A stretch of DNA of 64,000 nucleotides from Pseudomonas sp. ATCC 13867 (GCF_000349845.1 NC_020829.1:4533001-4597000), one strand, 5' to 3'. Positions 9,157 to 19,937 are shown, numbered from the stretch's first letter. Made by a program: numbers and translations. The notes: generated by a model from the sequence alone, not told the origin.

Positions 9157-9531
9157 ATGTCGCTGATCAACGAGTACCGCGCCACCGAAGAAGCCATCAA
9201 GGAACTTCAGGAGCGACTGAAATCCCTCGAGCAGGACGACAAGCTGAAGAAAGAGCTTGAGTTCGAAGAGAAACTCCGCGCACTGATGGGCAGCTACGGC
9301 AAATCCCTGCGCGATATCATCGCCCTGCTCGATCCGGACGCGAAGCTGAGCAAATCTCCGCGTACCGCGAAGAGCACCGTGACCAAACGTGCCCGCAAGG
9401 TCAAGCAATACAAGAACCCGCACACCGGTGAAGTCATCGAGACCAAGGGCGGCAACCACAAGACCCTCAAGGAATGGAAGGCCAAGTGGGGCGCCGAGGC
9501 CGTCGAGAGCTGGGCTACCCTGCTGGGCTAA
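9157..9531 (+). CDS. mvaT: H-NS-family transcriptional silencer MvaT
   Basis: The 124-residue nucleoid protein represses AT-rich and horizontally acquired genes. The N-terminal half is a charged coiled coil for oligomerisation (residues 2-60, MSLINEYRATEEAIKELQER...). A lysine/arginine linker TKRARKVKQYKNP follows. The C-terminal AT-hook-like DNA-binding motif is TGEVIETKGGNHKTLKEWKAKWG. The ATG at 9157 matches the conserved MvaT N-terminus. The upstream region 9000-9100 is unusually AT-rich for this genome, consistent with the autoregulation known for the family. Confidence 0.96.
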   Translation: MSLINEYRATEEAIKELQERLKSLEQDDKLKKELEFEEKLRALMGSYGKSLRDIIALLDPDAKLSKSPRTAKSTVTKRARKVKQYKNPHTGEVIETKGGNHKTLKEWKAKWGAEAVESWATLLG

Positions 9532-9538
9532 GCCCTTC

Positions 9539-9583
9539 GGGCAATAAAAAACGCCAGCCTTGTGCTGGCGTTTTTTATTGCCC
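9539..9583. terminator. Bidirectional intrinsic terminator between mvaT and sbcB
   Basis: A 20-bp perfect inverted repeat: arms 9539-9558 and 9564-9583, loop CTTGT. The GC core ACGCCAGC/GCTGGCGT is flanked by A6 and T6, so a U-run follows the hairpin on both strands. It begins 8 bases after the mvaT stop and ends 9 bases before the sbcB stop, so it serves both convergent genes. Confidence 0.95.
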
Positions 9584-9591
9584 GGCAAACG

Positions 9592-11022
9592 CTAGAGGCC
9601 ATAACGCTCGCGCAATGCGAGTGCATATTTCGCCCAGGCTTCGAGCACCGCGCGGTTTGCTGCGCCGGCATTACTCATCTGCTCGGCCATTGCGCTGTCG
9701 AAGTTCTCCAGAGTATTCGGAGCCCCCCATTCCGGCGCACTCAGGCGCTGACGGCAGAAGTCCAGCCATTGTTGCTGTTCGGTGGCAGACAAAGTTTCCG
9801 GAAAATTACGCGCACGGTATCGGAACAGAAGTTCAGGAAGTCGCGGGTCATCGAACGGCCATTGCTCTTTGGCCAGTCGGGCAGGATCTGCCTGACGCAC
9901 CTGTTCGCACAATCGGCGGTCCCGGTCCCCGATAAATCCGTCATACAACTGCTGCTCAGGATCCTCGGACGCCGCGAAACTTTCCTCGGAATAGATCGGC
10001 GCAAGTTTCTCCTGCCAAAGCGCCTTGGCCTGGACCAGCTCCTGCGCACGCTTCAGGCATCCGTCCAGGTCCAGGCCAATACGTTCGCGATCCTGCGGAC
10101 GGAGTACGTTCAGCGGCGCCACTACCGGGCAGCGGTTGATATGCAGCAATTTCAGCGGCACCGGCAGTTCGCCTTCGGCCAGTTCATCCCGGCGCGTATA
10201 CAGGCGCTGGCGCAACGCCTCGGCATCCAGTTCCAGCAGCGGCGACGGGTCCGCCGCCAGGTCGCAGACGATCAACGCGTTACGGTTACGCGGATGCCAG
10301 CCCAGCGGCAACACCACCGACAGGTAATGACGCGCCCCGGAGAAGCGCCCGGAGACATGCACCAGCGGCTCGTGCAGGCGGACCTGGTCCAGGACGCCCT
10401 GCTTGCTGCGCAGGCGGTAGAGATAGTCGTAAAGCCTGGGTTGGCGGTCACGGATCAGGCGGGCCAGGGCGATGGTCGCACGCACGTCCGACAGCGCGTC
10501 GTGGGCCTGGCCGTGGTCGATGCCGTTGGCGGCGGTGAGGCGCTCCAGCTTCAGGCTGACCACACCCTCCTGTTCGGGCCAGACGATGCCTTCCGGGCGC
10601 AGCGCATAGCAGGTGCGCACCATGTCGATCAGGTCCCAGCGGCTGTTGCCGCCCTGCCATTCGCGGGCGTACGGGTCGAAGAAATTCCGATAGAGGCTGT
10701 AGCGCGTCACCTCGTCGTCGAAGCGCAGGGTGTTGTAGCCCGCGACGCAGGTACCCGGCTGCGCCAGTTCGGCGTGCAGGCGGGTCATGAACTCCGCCTC
10801 GCCGAGACCCTGTTCCTCCAGCCGCTGCGGGACGATCCCGGTGACCAGGCAGGCCGCCGGGTGCGGGAGGATGTCGTCGCTGGGACGGCAATAGAGATTC
10901 AGCGGCTGGCCGATCTCGTTGAGGGCCTCGTCCGTGCGGATGCCGGCGACCTGCAAGGGCCGGTCGCGGCGCGGATCGATGCCGGTGGTTTCGTAGTCGT
11001 ACCAGAAGAGGCTGGCGGTCAT
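9592..11022 (-). CDS. sbcB: Exodeoxyribonuclease I
   Basis: The 476-residue enzyme degrades single-stranded DNA 3' to 5' in recombination and repair. The DEDDh exonuclease domain starts with FWYDYETTGID (Asp9, Glu11), with YNTLRFDDEVTRYS and HDALSDVRATI carrying further acidic metal ligands. The SH3-like and C-terminal domains follow (about residues 200-476). Start at ATG 11022 (MTASLFWYDYET), because the active-site strand begins immediately after it. It is convergent with mvaT, as in P. aeruginosa. Confidence 0.94.
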   Translation of the reverse strand: MTASLFWYDYETTGIDPRRDRPLQVAGIRTDEALNEIGQPLNLYCRPSDDILPHPAACLVTGIVPQRLEEQGLGEAEFMTRLHAELAQPGTCVAGYNTLRFDDEVTRYSLYRNFFDPYAREWQGGNSRWDLIDMVRTCYALRPEGIVWPEQEGVVSLKLERLTAANGIDHGQAHDALSDVRATIALARLIRDRQPRLYDYLYRLRSKQGVLDQVRLHEPLVHVSGRFSGARHYLSVVLPLGWHPRNRNALIVCDLAADPSPLLELDAEALRQRLYTRRDELAEGELPVPLKLLHINRCPVVAPLNVLRPQDRERIGLDLDGCLKRAQELVQAKALWQEKLAPIYSEESFAASEDPEQQLYDGFIGDRDRRLCEQVRQADPARLAKEQWPFDDPRLPELLFRYRARNFPETLSATEQQQWLDFCRQRLSAPEWGAPNTLENFDSAMAEQMSNAGAANRAVLEAWAKYALALRERYGL

Positions 11023-11326
11023 GGCGCGTGTCCTTGCCTGCGTGCAGATGCGCCGCAGTCTAACAGTGCGCATTGCCGCACTTCCAAACCACGGCGCCAG
11101 CCCGTGGCCAAAGGCCCTCTCGACCGTCGCGGAGCCCTGCGATCCGGCCCTGCCGCGAATGGCCGACGACGGCCTTTCGCTCCGGGCGATCCTCTGCCTC
11201 GACGGGCGCTTCCCGGCATGCCGCCGCAACCGAACCGATGCGAGTCTGCAATTCTCCGCCAGCGCGGTTGCCTCGCCGCACCGCGCTGGCTAGCATCAGC
11301 CTTTCAGCCATCGATAGCGACTCCCA
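11023..11326. other. Intergenic region between divergent sbcB and RDD operon
   Basis: 304 bases without a convincing gene. It must hold the promoters of sbcB (leftward) and of the six-gene RDD-DUF58 operon (rightward). I see no clear hairpin, repeat or operator. Translations in other frames lack coding character. Confidence 0.6.
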
Positions 11327-12067
11327 TTGACCGCAGCCGCCGCTCCACGCCCGGACATCCGTCCACCCAGCCCCGCGCTGGATACCCGCTACCACGTGGA
11401 AACGCCGGAAGGGATCGACCTGCTGCTGCGTCCCGCCGGGGTCATTCCGCGAGCGATCGCCTACCTGGTCGACCTGGGCATCCGCGCCCTGCTGATGTTC
11501 GCCCTGTTCATGGCACTGGCCTTCCTCGGCCAGCTCGGCACCGGCCTCGGCCTGCTGCTCACCTTCGTCATGACCTGGTGGTACATGGTGCTCTTCGAAG
11601 TGCTCAACCAGGGCCGCTCGCCCGGCAAGCAGATGATGGGCCTGCGCGTGGTCCACGATGACGGCACGCCCATCGGCTGGTCCGCCTCGCTGCTGCGCAA
11701 CCTGCTGCGTTTCGCCGACATCCTGCCCTTCGGCTACACCCTGGGTCTGCTCAGTTGCCTGTCCAACCCGGCGTTCAAGCGCCTGGGCGATCTGGCCGCC
11801 GGCACGCTGGTGATCTACCGCGATCCTCCGCCGAGCCGTCCGCATCTGCCGGAGGTCCCGCCGCAGCGCGCGCCCTGGCCGCTGAACCTGGAGGAGCAGC
11901 GCGCACTGATGAGCTTCGCCGAACGCGCCGAGCACCTGTCCGCGGCGCGGCGCGAAGAACTGGCCGGCATCCTCGCCGAGCCGCTGGGTGTCGCGCCCGA
12001 GCACGCGGAGGCACGACTCAACGCCATCGCCAGCGGGCTGCTGGGCAGCGGCCGGGGGACGCCATGA
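11327..12067 (+). CDS. RDD-family membrane protein
   Basis: A 246-residue protein with an RDD domain: RAIAYLVDLGIRALLMFALF with the characteristic R and D residues in helix 1 (about residues 44-63), LNQGRSPGKQMMGLRVV, and a third hydrophobic stretch. A cytoplasmic tail of about 80 residues follows. The start is TTG 11327 without a strong Shine-Dalgarno; no better start was seen upstream of the domain. It is first of six genes and its stop overlaps the next start (ATGA). RDD proteins are poorly understood; a transport or scaffold role for the operon product is an inference. Confidence 0.8.
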   Translation: MTAAAAPRPDIRPPSPALDTRYHVETPEGIDLLLRPAGVIPRAIAYLVDLGIRALLMFALFMALAFLGQLGTGLGLLLTFVMTWWYMVLFEVLNQGRSPGKQMMGLRVVHDDGTPIGWSASLLRNLLRFADILPFGYTLGLLSCLSNPAFKRLGDLAAGTLVIYRDPPPSRPHLPEVPPQRAPWPLNLEEQRALMSFAERAEHLSAARREELAGILAEPLGVAPEHAEARLNAIASGLLGSGRGTP

Positions 12068-13050
12068 AGCAGGCCCTCTTCGAACAGCGCCACCAGGGTG
12101 CGTGGAAGCGCTTCAGCAAGCGCCTGGAACAACTGGAAAGCGGCAAGCGCCAGGAAACCTCTGAACGTCCCGAGGAATTTGCCGCGGATTACCGACGCAT
12201 CTGCCAGCAACTGGCGCTGGCGCAGGAACGCGGCTACAGCAGCCACCTGATCGATCACCTGCAACAACTGGCCATGCGCGGGCACCAGCAGTTCTACCGG
12301 CACCGCAGCCATCTGGGCGCGCGCATCCTCGGTTTCATCACCGCCGGTTTCCCGCGCCTGGTGCGCGAGGAGTGGCGCTGCATCGCGGTGGCCAGCCTGC
12401 TGCTCTACGGCAGCCTGCTGCTGATGGGGCTGCTGGTCTACCACTTCCCCGACCTGGTCTACAGCGTGATGTCCCCCGAGCGGGTGGCCGACATGGAGTC
12501 CATGTACTCGCCGGAAACCGGGCGCCTGGGACCGATGGGCGAACGGGACACCGGCGACGACTGGAAGATGTTCGCCTTCTACATCATGAACAACATCGGC
12601 ATCGCCTTTCAGACCTTCGCCAGCGGCCTGCTGTTCTGCCTGGGCAGCCTGTTCTTCCTGCTGTTCAACGGCCTGATGATCGGCGCGGTGGCCGGGCACC
12701 TGACCCAGGTGGGCTACATCGAGACCTTCTGGTCCTTCGTCATCGGCCACGGCGCCTTCGAGCTCACCGCCATCACCTTCGCCGGCGCCGCCGGCCTCAA
12801 GCTCGGCTGGGCGCTGCTGGCGCCCGGCCGCCTGAGCCGTCTCGACGCGCTGCGCCAGGCGGCGGCCCGGTCCGTACGGCTGGTGGGCGGGGTGATCCTG
12901 CTGTTGCTGATCGCCGCCTTCATCGAAGGCTACTGGTCCTCGGTCACGCAGTTCCCGGCGACCGTGAAGTACATCGTCGGTGCCTGCCTCTGGCTGCTGG
13001 TCGGTGGCTATTTCGTCTTTGCCGGACGGAGCCGTCATGCGCCTGACTGA
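12064..13050 (+). CDS. SpoIIM/DUF95-family membrane protein
   Basis: The 328-residue protein carries the SpoIIM-type membrane domain. A soluble N-terminal helix region (about residues 1-100) precedes about 5 hydrophobic helices, including FYIMNNIGIAFQTFASG and ETFWSFVIGHGAFELTAI, both typical of DUF95 proteins. In Bacillus SpoIIM helps remodel cell-wall during engulfment; non-sporulating bacteria keep it beside MoxR and RDD genes, where its job is unknown. It overlaps the RDD stop by 4 bases and the next gene by 14 bases. Confidence 0.82.
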   Translation: MKQALFEQRHQGAWKRFSKRLEQLESGKRQETSERPEEFAADYRRICQQLALAQERGYSSHLIDHLQQLAMRGHQQFYRHRSHLGARILGFITAGFPRLVREEWRCIAVASLLLYGSLLLMGLLVYHFPDLVYSVMSPERVADMESMYSPETGRLGPMGERDTGDDWKMFAFYIMNNIGIAFQTFASGLLFCLGSLFFLLFNGLMIGAVAGHLTQVGYIETFWSFVIGHGAFELTAITFAGAAGLKLGWALLAPGRLSRLDALRQAAARSVRLVGGVILLLLIAAFIEGYWSSVTQFPATVKYIVGACLWLLVGGYFVFAGRSRHAPD

Positions 13051-14617
13051 CGCCAGCGTCGCCATTCGTCCGCGCAGCCCGTGGGAAGCCCTGGACCTGG
13101 GCATTCTCCTGGCGCGCCGGCATGCCGGCCTGCTGATGGCCAGCTGGGCACTGGTCACCCTGCCGGTGTTCGCCGTGCTCAGCCTGCTGCTGTGGAACCA
13201 TTCGGGCTGGGCGATCCTGCTGTTCTGGTGGCTCAAGCCGGCCTTCGAACGCCTGCCGCTGTACATCCTGTCGCGCGCCCTGTTCGGTGACACGCCCAGC
13301 CTCAGGCAGGCGCTGCGGGCGTTCCCCGGCCTGCTCAAGAGCCAACTGCTGCCCAGCCTGCTGTGGCGCCGCGCAAGCCCCACCCGCAGTTTCGACCTGC
13401 CGGTGCTACAGCTCGAAGGGCTCAAAGGCCAGGCCCGCAGCCAGCGCCTGGTGGTCCTCGGCCAGCGCAATGCCGGCGGCGCCACCTGGCTCACGGTGAT
13501 CGGCATGCACTTCGAGCTGGCCTTGTGGCTCGGGCTGTCCGCTTTGCTCTACCTGCTGCTGCCGCAGCAGTGGGTTTCAGACTGGAAATGGCAATCGCTG
13601 ATCAGCCTCGCCGACGGCGACTGGGCCTGGATGGAGCACCTGAGCAATCTTCTCTACGCACTGCTGCTGGTGGTCTGGGAACCGGTGTACGTGGCCTGCG
13701 GCTTCACCCTCTACCTGAACCGGCGCAGCGAACTGGAAGCCTGGGACATCGAGTTGGTGCTGCGCCGCCTGCGCCAGCGCCTGATCGGCAGCGCCTACGC
13801 CCTGCTGCTGGTGGTCGCCGCCTGCCTGGCGCCACTGCCCGGTGCCAGCGTCCGGGCCGCCGAGCAACCCGGTTACAGCTGCCCCCTGCCCGACCAGGAC
13901 CCCAGCGGCCCACAAGCCTCGCGCCTGCAGAACCAGGTGCTGAACAGCGAGCAGTCGCGGCACGCGGCCGAAGCCATCCTGGCGGCGCCGCCGTTCCGCA
14001 ACAGAGAAACCGTGACCCGCTGGCGGCTGAGCGACCCCGACAAGGAGAAGAAGGCGTCCAGCGGCGACCAGGATCGGAACCTGGAGAACTTCTTCAAGGC
14101 ACTGGAGCATTGGCAGGCGTTCAAGTCCATCGCGCAGATCATCGAGGTATTGCTGTGGGGCGCGCTGCTCAGCGTGGTCGTCCTGCTGATCTGGCGTTAC
14201 CGCGAATGGCTGCGCCTGTTCGCCGGCCGCATCGGCCTGCCGCAGCGCCCGCGCCGTGAAGTGCCGAGCGTGCTGTTCGGCCTGGAGCTGGCCCCGGAAA
14301 GCCTTCCCGAGGACGTCGCCAGCGAGGCCGAGCGCCTCTGGGACGAGCAGCCGCGCGCCGCGCTGGGCCTGCTGTACCGCGCCCTGCTCAGCCGCCTGCT
14401 GCACGACTTCCGCCTGCCGCTGCGCGACTCCACCACCGAAGGCGAGGTGCTGGCGCGCGTGGAAACCCTCGACAACCCGCCTCTGGACAGCTTCGCCCGC
14501 AGCCTGACCCAGCACTGGCAAGCACTCGCCTACGGTCATCGCGCGCCCCAGGACGACCTCAAGCAGCGACTGTGCGAGCAATGGCGCAGCCTGTTCGGCA
14601 ACGAGGTACGCGCATGA
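13037..14617 (+). CDS. DUF4129-domain membrane protein
   Basis: The 526-residue protein has N-terminal membrane helices (about residues 30-70, 155-185, 210-235, 258-280). A periplasmic segment (about 285-375) contains two cysteines near a secretion-like boundary (ASVRAAEQPGYSCPLPDQD). A further helix (about 370-395) precedes a C-terminal cytoplasmic DUF4129 domain with EDVASEAERLWDEQPRAALGLLYRALLSRLL. The start ATG 13037 lies inside the end of the SpoIIM gene. Third gene of the operon; it probably couples a periplasmic part to the MoxR/DUF58 cytosolic pair (inference). Confidence 0.78.
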   Translation: MRLTDASVAIRPRSPWEALDLGILLARRHAGLLMASWALVTLPVFAVLSLLLWNHSGWAILLFWWLKPAFERLPLYILSRALFGDTPSLRQALRAFPGLLKSQLLPSLLWRRASPTRSFDLPVLQLEGLKGQARSQRLVVLGQRNAGGATWLTVIGMHFELALWLGLSALLYLLLPQQWVSDWKWQSLISLADGDWAWMEHLSNLLYALLLVVWEPVYVACGFTLYLNRRSELEAWDIELVLRRLRQRLIGSAYALLLVVAACLAPLPGASVRAAEQPGYSCPLPDQDPSGPQASRLQNQVLNSEQSRHAAEAILAAPPFRNRETVTRWRLSDPDKEKKASSGDQDRNLENFFKALEHWQAFKSIAQIIEVLLWGALLSVVVLLIWRYREWLRLFAGRIGLPQRPRREVPSVLFGLELAPESLPEDVASEAERLWDEQPRAALGLLYRALLSRLLHDFRLPLRDSTTEGEVLARVETLDNPPLDSFARSLTQHWQALAYGHRAPQDDLKQRLCEQWRSLFGNEVRA

Positions 14618-15857
14618 GGCGGCCCGTCGTCCTGCTCGCCACCCTCGCCGTCCTGCTGCTGCTCGGCGGCACCGGGTACTACCTCTACACGCATCTCAAG
14701 CCCTATCCCGAAACCATCGAGCACGGCGCCGCGCCGGAAGCCCGCGCCAATCCCTACCTGGCCGCCGAGTCCTACCTGCGCGGACGCGGCCTGGCGGTGA
14801 ACACGGCCAAGGGGCTGGAAGCGCTCGACCGGTTGCCGAGCAAGGGCCACACACTGATCCTGCTCGGCAGCCGAGAAAACCTCACGCCGAAGCAGAGCGC
14901 ACGCCTGCTCGACTGGGCCTCGCGCGGCGGCCACCTGGTGGTCACCGCCGAACGCCTGTGGGACGAGGAGGAAGGCAAGAGCGGCGACCTGCTGCTCGAT
15001 CGCCTGGGAGTGCAACAGTTCCTCACCGAGGACCTCGACAAGGACAAAGGCACCGCCCCAACGGAGGACAAGTCCGCCGTGGAGCCCTCGACCGAACAGC
15101 CAGTCGCCCCGGAAGTCCCCGAGAACGCCGACCCTGACCAGGAAGAAGACGCCTACCCCACGCTGACCAAGCTCTACCTGGAAAACGAAAAGGCGCCGGC
15201 CTACATCGATTTCGATACCGAGTACCACCTCTTCGACTCGAAGAACCTCGCCTACGCCTGGGCCAACAGCGCAAAGGCCACCCACCTGCTGCAACTGCAG
15301 CAGGACAAGGGCCTGATCACCGTACTGACCGACAACTGGATCTGGCAGAACGACCAACTGGGCGACTACGACAACGCCTGGCTGCTCTGGTACCTGACCC
15401 AGGACAGCAACGTGACCCTGGTCTATCGCGCCGACGGCGACAGCCTCTTCACCCTGCTGGCGCGCTACTTCCCGCAAGCGCTGGTCGCCTGCGCCCTGCT
15501 GCTGGCGCTCGCCCTGTGGCGCCAGGGATTGCGCCAGGGACCGCTGCAACCGAGCCCGGCGCGCGGTCGCCGGCAACTGGAAGAACACCTGCGCGCCGGC
15601 GCCGACTTCGTCCTCCGCCAGCGCGGCCAGATCGCCCTGCTGCAGGGGCTTCAGCGTGACATCCTGCGCCGCGCGCGACAGCGCCAGCCGGGCTTCGAAC
15701 GCCTGCCCGTCGCCGAACAATGGCAGACCCTGGGCCGCATGACGCGGCTGTCGGTCAGCGCCATCAGCCAGGCCATGCGACCCTATCCGCAGCAACGCAT
15801 GGCCATCGCCGAATTCACCCGCCAGGTCGCCCACCTGCAAAGCCTCAGGAATGCCCT

Positions 15858-15861
<4 letters not shown>
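14614..15861 (+). CDS. DUF4350-domain protein with terminal membrane anchors
   Basis: The 415-residue protein has an N-terminal membrane helix (residues 4-26) and a long periplasmic domain with the DUF4350 pattern (YLAAESYLRGRGLAV, TLILLGSRENLTPKQSARLLDWA). An acidic, proline-rich insert spans about residues 145-185. A second helix lies near residue 290 (FPQALVACALLLALAL), followed by a cytoplasmic tail of about 110 residues. DUF4350 resembles GATase-like sugar-binding folds, but no catalytic triad is evident. Overlaps the neighbours on both sides by 4 bases (ATGA). Confidence 0.78.
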
Positions 15862-16861
<1,000 letters not shown>

Positions 16862-16865
<4 letters not shown>

Positions 16866-18193
16866 AGCCATCGCGCGTCCTTCTCGCGCTGCTCGGCGTG
16901 CTGTTGGCCGTGGCCATCGCGCTGGGCACGGCGGCGGCCCTGGATATCCCGGCGCCGGCGCTGCTCGAGCGCCTCTGGTGGGGCGTCCTGTGCGCCCTGG
17001 CGCTGCTCGCACTGGTCGACGCCCTATGGCTGCGCCGCCTGCCCTCGCCGCGCCTGGAGCGGCAGATGAGCGGCAACCTGCCGCTGGGCCGCTGGAGCGA
17101 AGTGCGCCTGCAACTGCACCATCGCTACGCCCAGGTGCAGCGCGTGACCGTGTTCGATCACCTGCCCGGTGCGATGGACTTCGAGCACCTGCCGCAGGTG
17201 ATCGAGCTGCGGCCGGGCGAGCAGACCGAGCTGGGCTACCGCGTGCGTCCGCTGTCTCGCGGGCATTTCGTCTTCCCGCGCTGCGAAGTGGAACTGTCCA
17301 GCCCGCTACGCCTGTGGAAGGGCCGACGCTATCTGGAAGAGCGCAGCGAAACCCGTGTCTACCCCGACTTCGCACGCATCTACGGCGCCGAGCTGATGGC
17401 CGTGGACCACTGGCTGAACCGCATCGGCGTGCGCGCCGGGCAACGCCGCGGCCTGGGCCTGGAGTTCCACCAGCTGCGCGAGTTTCGTGATGGCGACACC
17501 CTGCGGCAGATCGACTGGAAAGCCACCGCCCGCAAGCGCATGCCGATCGCCCGCGAATACCAGGACGAGCGCGACCAGCAGATTCTCTTCCTGCTCGACT
17601 GCGGGCGGCGCATGCGCAGCCACGACGGCGACCTGTCGCACTTCGACCACGCCCTCAACTCCAGCCTGCTGCTGGCCTATGTCGCGCTGCGCCAGGGCGA
17701 TGCCGTGGGCCTGATGACCTTCGCCGGCGACCAGCCGCGCCACCTGCCGCCAGGCAAGGGCAGCGCGCAGTTGAGCGTGCTGCTCAATGCTGTCTACGAC
17801 CTGGACAGCAGCCAGCGGGCGGCGGACTACGCGGCAGCGGTCCAGGCCGTGCTTACCCGCCAGCGCCGCCGCGCCCTGGTGGTGATCATCACCAACCTGC
17901 GCGACGAGGACGACGAGGACCTGGTCGCCGCGGTGAAACGCCTGGGCCGGCAACACCGGGTGCTGGTGGCCAGCCTGCGCGAAGAAGTGCTCGACCGGCT
18001 GCGGCAGTCCCCCGTGGAAGGGTACGAAGACGCGCTGGCCTACTGTGGCACGGTGGACTACCTGAACGCCCGCGCCGGGCTGCACGAGAAACTGCTCGCC
18101 CACGGCGTGCCGGTGCTGGATGCGCGGCCCAGCCAACTCGGGCCGGAGCTGGTCAGCCGCTATCTGGGCTGGAAGAAGGCGGGGGCGTTATAG
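16862..18193 (+). CDS. DUF58-domain protein (vWA-like partner of MoxR)
   Basis: The 443-residue protein has two N-terminal membrane helices (about residues 5-27 and 38-58), a beta-rich periplasmic-like segment and the DUF58 signature GDTLRQIDWKATARKRMPIAREY (about residues 210-232). A vWA-like fold follows (ILFLLDCGRRM, a MIDAS-like aspartate region). It is the last gene of the operon. Start ATG overlaps the MoxR stop (ATGA). DUF58 proteins are found nearly always with MoxR ATPases; the molecular function is not established. Confidence 0.88.
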
Positions 18194-18251
18194 GGCGAGA
18201 GATTTTGTTTCGCCCTCTCGGCGCGAGCATCCCGCTCCGGAAGCGCTTTTC

Positions 18252-18343
18252 GTAGGAGCGAGCTTGCTCGCGAACCGCCCAGCATCGATGCGGCCTGGAA
18301 GCACTGTTCGCGAGCAAGAACTAGGCGTCCCCCTCGTTCCTAC
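18252..18343. repeat. REP-like extragenic element (family 1)
   Basis: A 92-bp copy beginning GTAGGAGCGAGCTTGCTCGC and ending TTCGCGAGCAAGAACTAGG...CTCGTTCCTAC. It lies in the 354-base gene-free gap (18194-18547) after the DUF58 gene, which otherwise holds one further hairpin and no gene I can support. Confidence 0.85.
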
Positions 18344-18381
18344 AGGGCCGCGGTCCTGCAAACGGATAAGAAAGGAACGCA

Positions 18382-18409
18382 GGCGTACAACCCTTCGCGG
18401 TTGTACGCC
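18382..18409. repeat. 11-bp-stem hairpin, second repeat type
   Basis: Perfect arms GGCGTACAACC (18382-18392) and GGTTGTACGCC (18399-18409) with loop CTTCGC. No T-run follows, so it is not a standard intrinsic terminator. It lies between convergent DUF58 and PilZ genes and resembles short hairpin repeats common in Pseudomonas gaps (from memory). Confidence 0.75.
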
Positions 18410-18547
18410 GATACACCGTGCTCAACCGGCGGCAACAGGGCCGAGCTCGGAGTGCACTGGGAACAAGGTTACGCCCTGCTCTGGCGACCGGAACTTCCGG
18501 CATCCTGCCTTTCGCTACCGCCAGGTCGGCTTAGCGCGTCCTGCGCT

Positions 18548-18907
18548 TCAGACCGACTCCACCTGACGGCGAAAACTGAAATAACGGCGTAGCGCATCGA
18601 CCAGCTCGACGTACTCGATCGGCGGCGCCACCAGGCTGAAACCGGAGTCGAAGTTGCCTGGGTTGACGTCCTCGCGGCACCACTGGCAGGTCGCGGAGAA
18701 CTCGATCAGTTGCAGCTTGCCGTCATGGCCGGGAATCTTCAGGCGCATGTCGAAACGGCCGCCCACCAGCATCGGCAGCTGGCTGATCAGCAACATCCCG
18801 TCCAGCGAGACATTGCCCAGGTAGCCCATCGGTTTGTCGGTGATGCTGTTGAACACCTTCAGGTAATAGGGCAGCTGATGGCGCTCTATGTGTCGTGAAT
18901 GGCGCAT
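18548..18907 (-). CDS. PilZ-domain protein (putative c-di-GMP receptor)
   Basis: The 119-residue protein is a single PilZ domain. It keeps both c-di-GMP-binding motifs: RxxxR as RHIER (residues 5-9) and (D/N)xSxxG as NVSLDG (about residues 32-37). Binding is therefore predicted, but has to be tested. It is convergent with the MoxR/DUF58 operon and 60 bases downstream of a DUF4124 gene on the same strand. The window also contains sadC and bifA, which make and degrade the ligand. Confidence 0.88.
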   Translation of the reverse strand: MRHSRHIERHQLPYYLKVFNSITDKPMGYLGNVSLDGMLLISQLPMLVGGRFDMRLKIPGHDGKLQLIEFSATCQWCREDVNPGNFDSGFSLVAPPIEYVELVDALRRYFSFRRQVESV

Positions 18908-18967
18908 AATGGCGTTTCGCTATGAGAGATCGTCCAGTATGACGATGCCGCCCGCTCAGGGCCAGTC

Positions 18968-19390
18968 CTAACGACAACCTTCCGCCAGGCGCGCTTCGAG
19001 CTCGCGACGAGCGGCGTCAATCTGTGCATCGCTGTAGTAGGTTCGTTCACCGTCGCTGCCCTTCGTGAAGTAGCGACCGCCCAGGCTGAGCGTATTCAGG
19101 TCATGCTGCCAGCGCGCGCACTGGGCGCTCAGCTCGGCCTGCTGCCGGACCGCCTTGGTCTGCGCGGCGGCCTGCTCGTCACGGCGGGCATCGTAGAACC
19201 GGCGGGTGCGCTCCTCCCGCTCGCGGGTCGCCGCGTCACGCTCGACGACCTGGGGCTTCACTTCGATGCGCTGCGCCCCCGGCGGTGGGGTTTCGCTGAA
19301 ATGCACCTTGCCCTGCGCGTCGGTCCAGCGATAGATGTCGGCGTAGACCAACAGGGGAAAACACCAGACGCAGAGCCACAGGGCGCGCAT
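18968..19390 (-). CDS. DUF4124-domain exported protein
   Basis: The 140-residue protein has a short signal peptide (residues 1-17, MRALWLCVWCFPLLVYA). It is followed at once by the DUF4124 motif DIYRWTDAQGKVHFSETPPPGA, then a charged, probably helical region (about 50-95). DUF4124 proteins are envelope proteins of unknown function. Start at 19390, because the signal peptide begins there and upstream in-frame residues lack one. It is encoded with the lipoprotein and PilZ genes on the same strand. Confidence 0.82.
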   Translation of the reverse strand: MRALWLCVWCFPLLVYADIYRWTDAQGKVHFSETPPPGAQRIEVKPQVVERDAATREREERTRRFYDARRDEQAAAQTKAVRQQAELSAQCARWQHDLNTLSLGGRYFTKGSDGERTYYSDAQIDAARRELEARLAEGCR

Positions 19391-19466
19391 TCCAACCTCC
19401 TCCGTGAAGTCACTCCATGAGATTAGCCAGCGATCGGTACCGCTCAAGCTCAGCACCGACCGGCGG

Positions 19467-19838
19467 TCAGGGCGTGACTGGATAACTGCGCGCGGTATCG
19501 CCGGGCAGACGGCCATTCAGACGCAGCGTCTCCAGCCGGGCCTTGGCGCGGTAAGCATACTCGCTGGTCGGGTAACGGGCGATGATGAACTGGTAGGTCT
19601 GTGCGGCATCGACGAAAAACTTCTGCCGCTCCAGGCATTGCCCGCGCAACATGGATATCTCCGGCTGCAACCAGGGCCGCGCGCGGCTCTTGCGCTCGGT
19701 TTCCGAGAGCTCCAGCATGACCCGCTCGCAATCGCCGCTCTTGTACGAACGGTAGGCGTTGTTCAGGTGGTAATTCATCGACCAGCTGGTGCATCCGGTA
19801 ACACTCAGGAGCAGCAGCAGGGTGGCCAGGGTTCGCAT
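19467..19838 (-). CDS. TPR-like lipoprotein
   Basis: A 123-residue predicted lipoprotein: the signal peptide ends in the lipobox SVTGC (Cys at about residue 16). The mature part has a helix-turn-helix pattern resembling tetratricopeptide repeats (AYRSYKSGDCERVMLELSE, QTYQFIIARYPTSEYAYRAKARLE). The second ATG (19838) was chosen because the GGAGG at 8 bases spacing fits it; the first (19844) is only 2 bases from the GGAGG. The function is unknown. Confidence 0.72.
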   Translation of the reverse strand: MRTLATLLLLLSVTGCTSWSMNYHLNNAYRSYKSGDCERVMLELSETERKSRARPWLQPEISMLRGQCLERQKFFVDAAQTYQFIIARYPTSEYAYRAKARLETLRLNGRLPGDTARSYPVTP

Positions 19839-19937
19839 GGGCATATCCTCCGTTGGGAAGTGTATCGGCCCGTCTTGGCCGTACTGAAGCCCGCCACTAG
19901 ACTCACGTGGACTTCGCCCTGGCGCAAAGGAGCTGCC

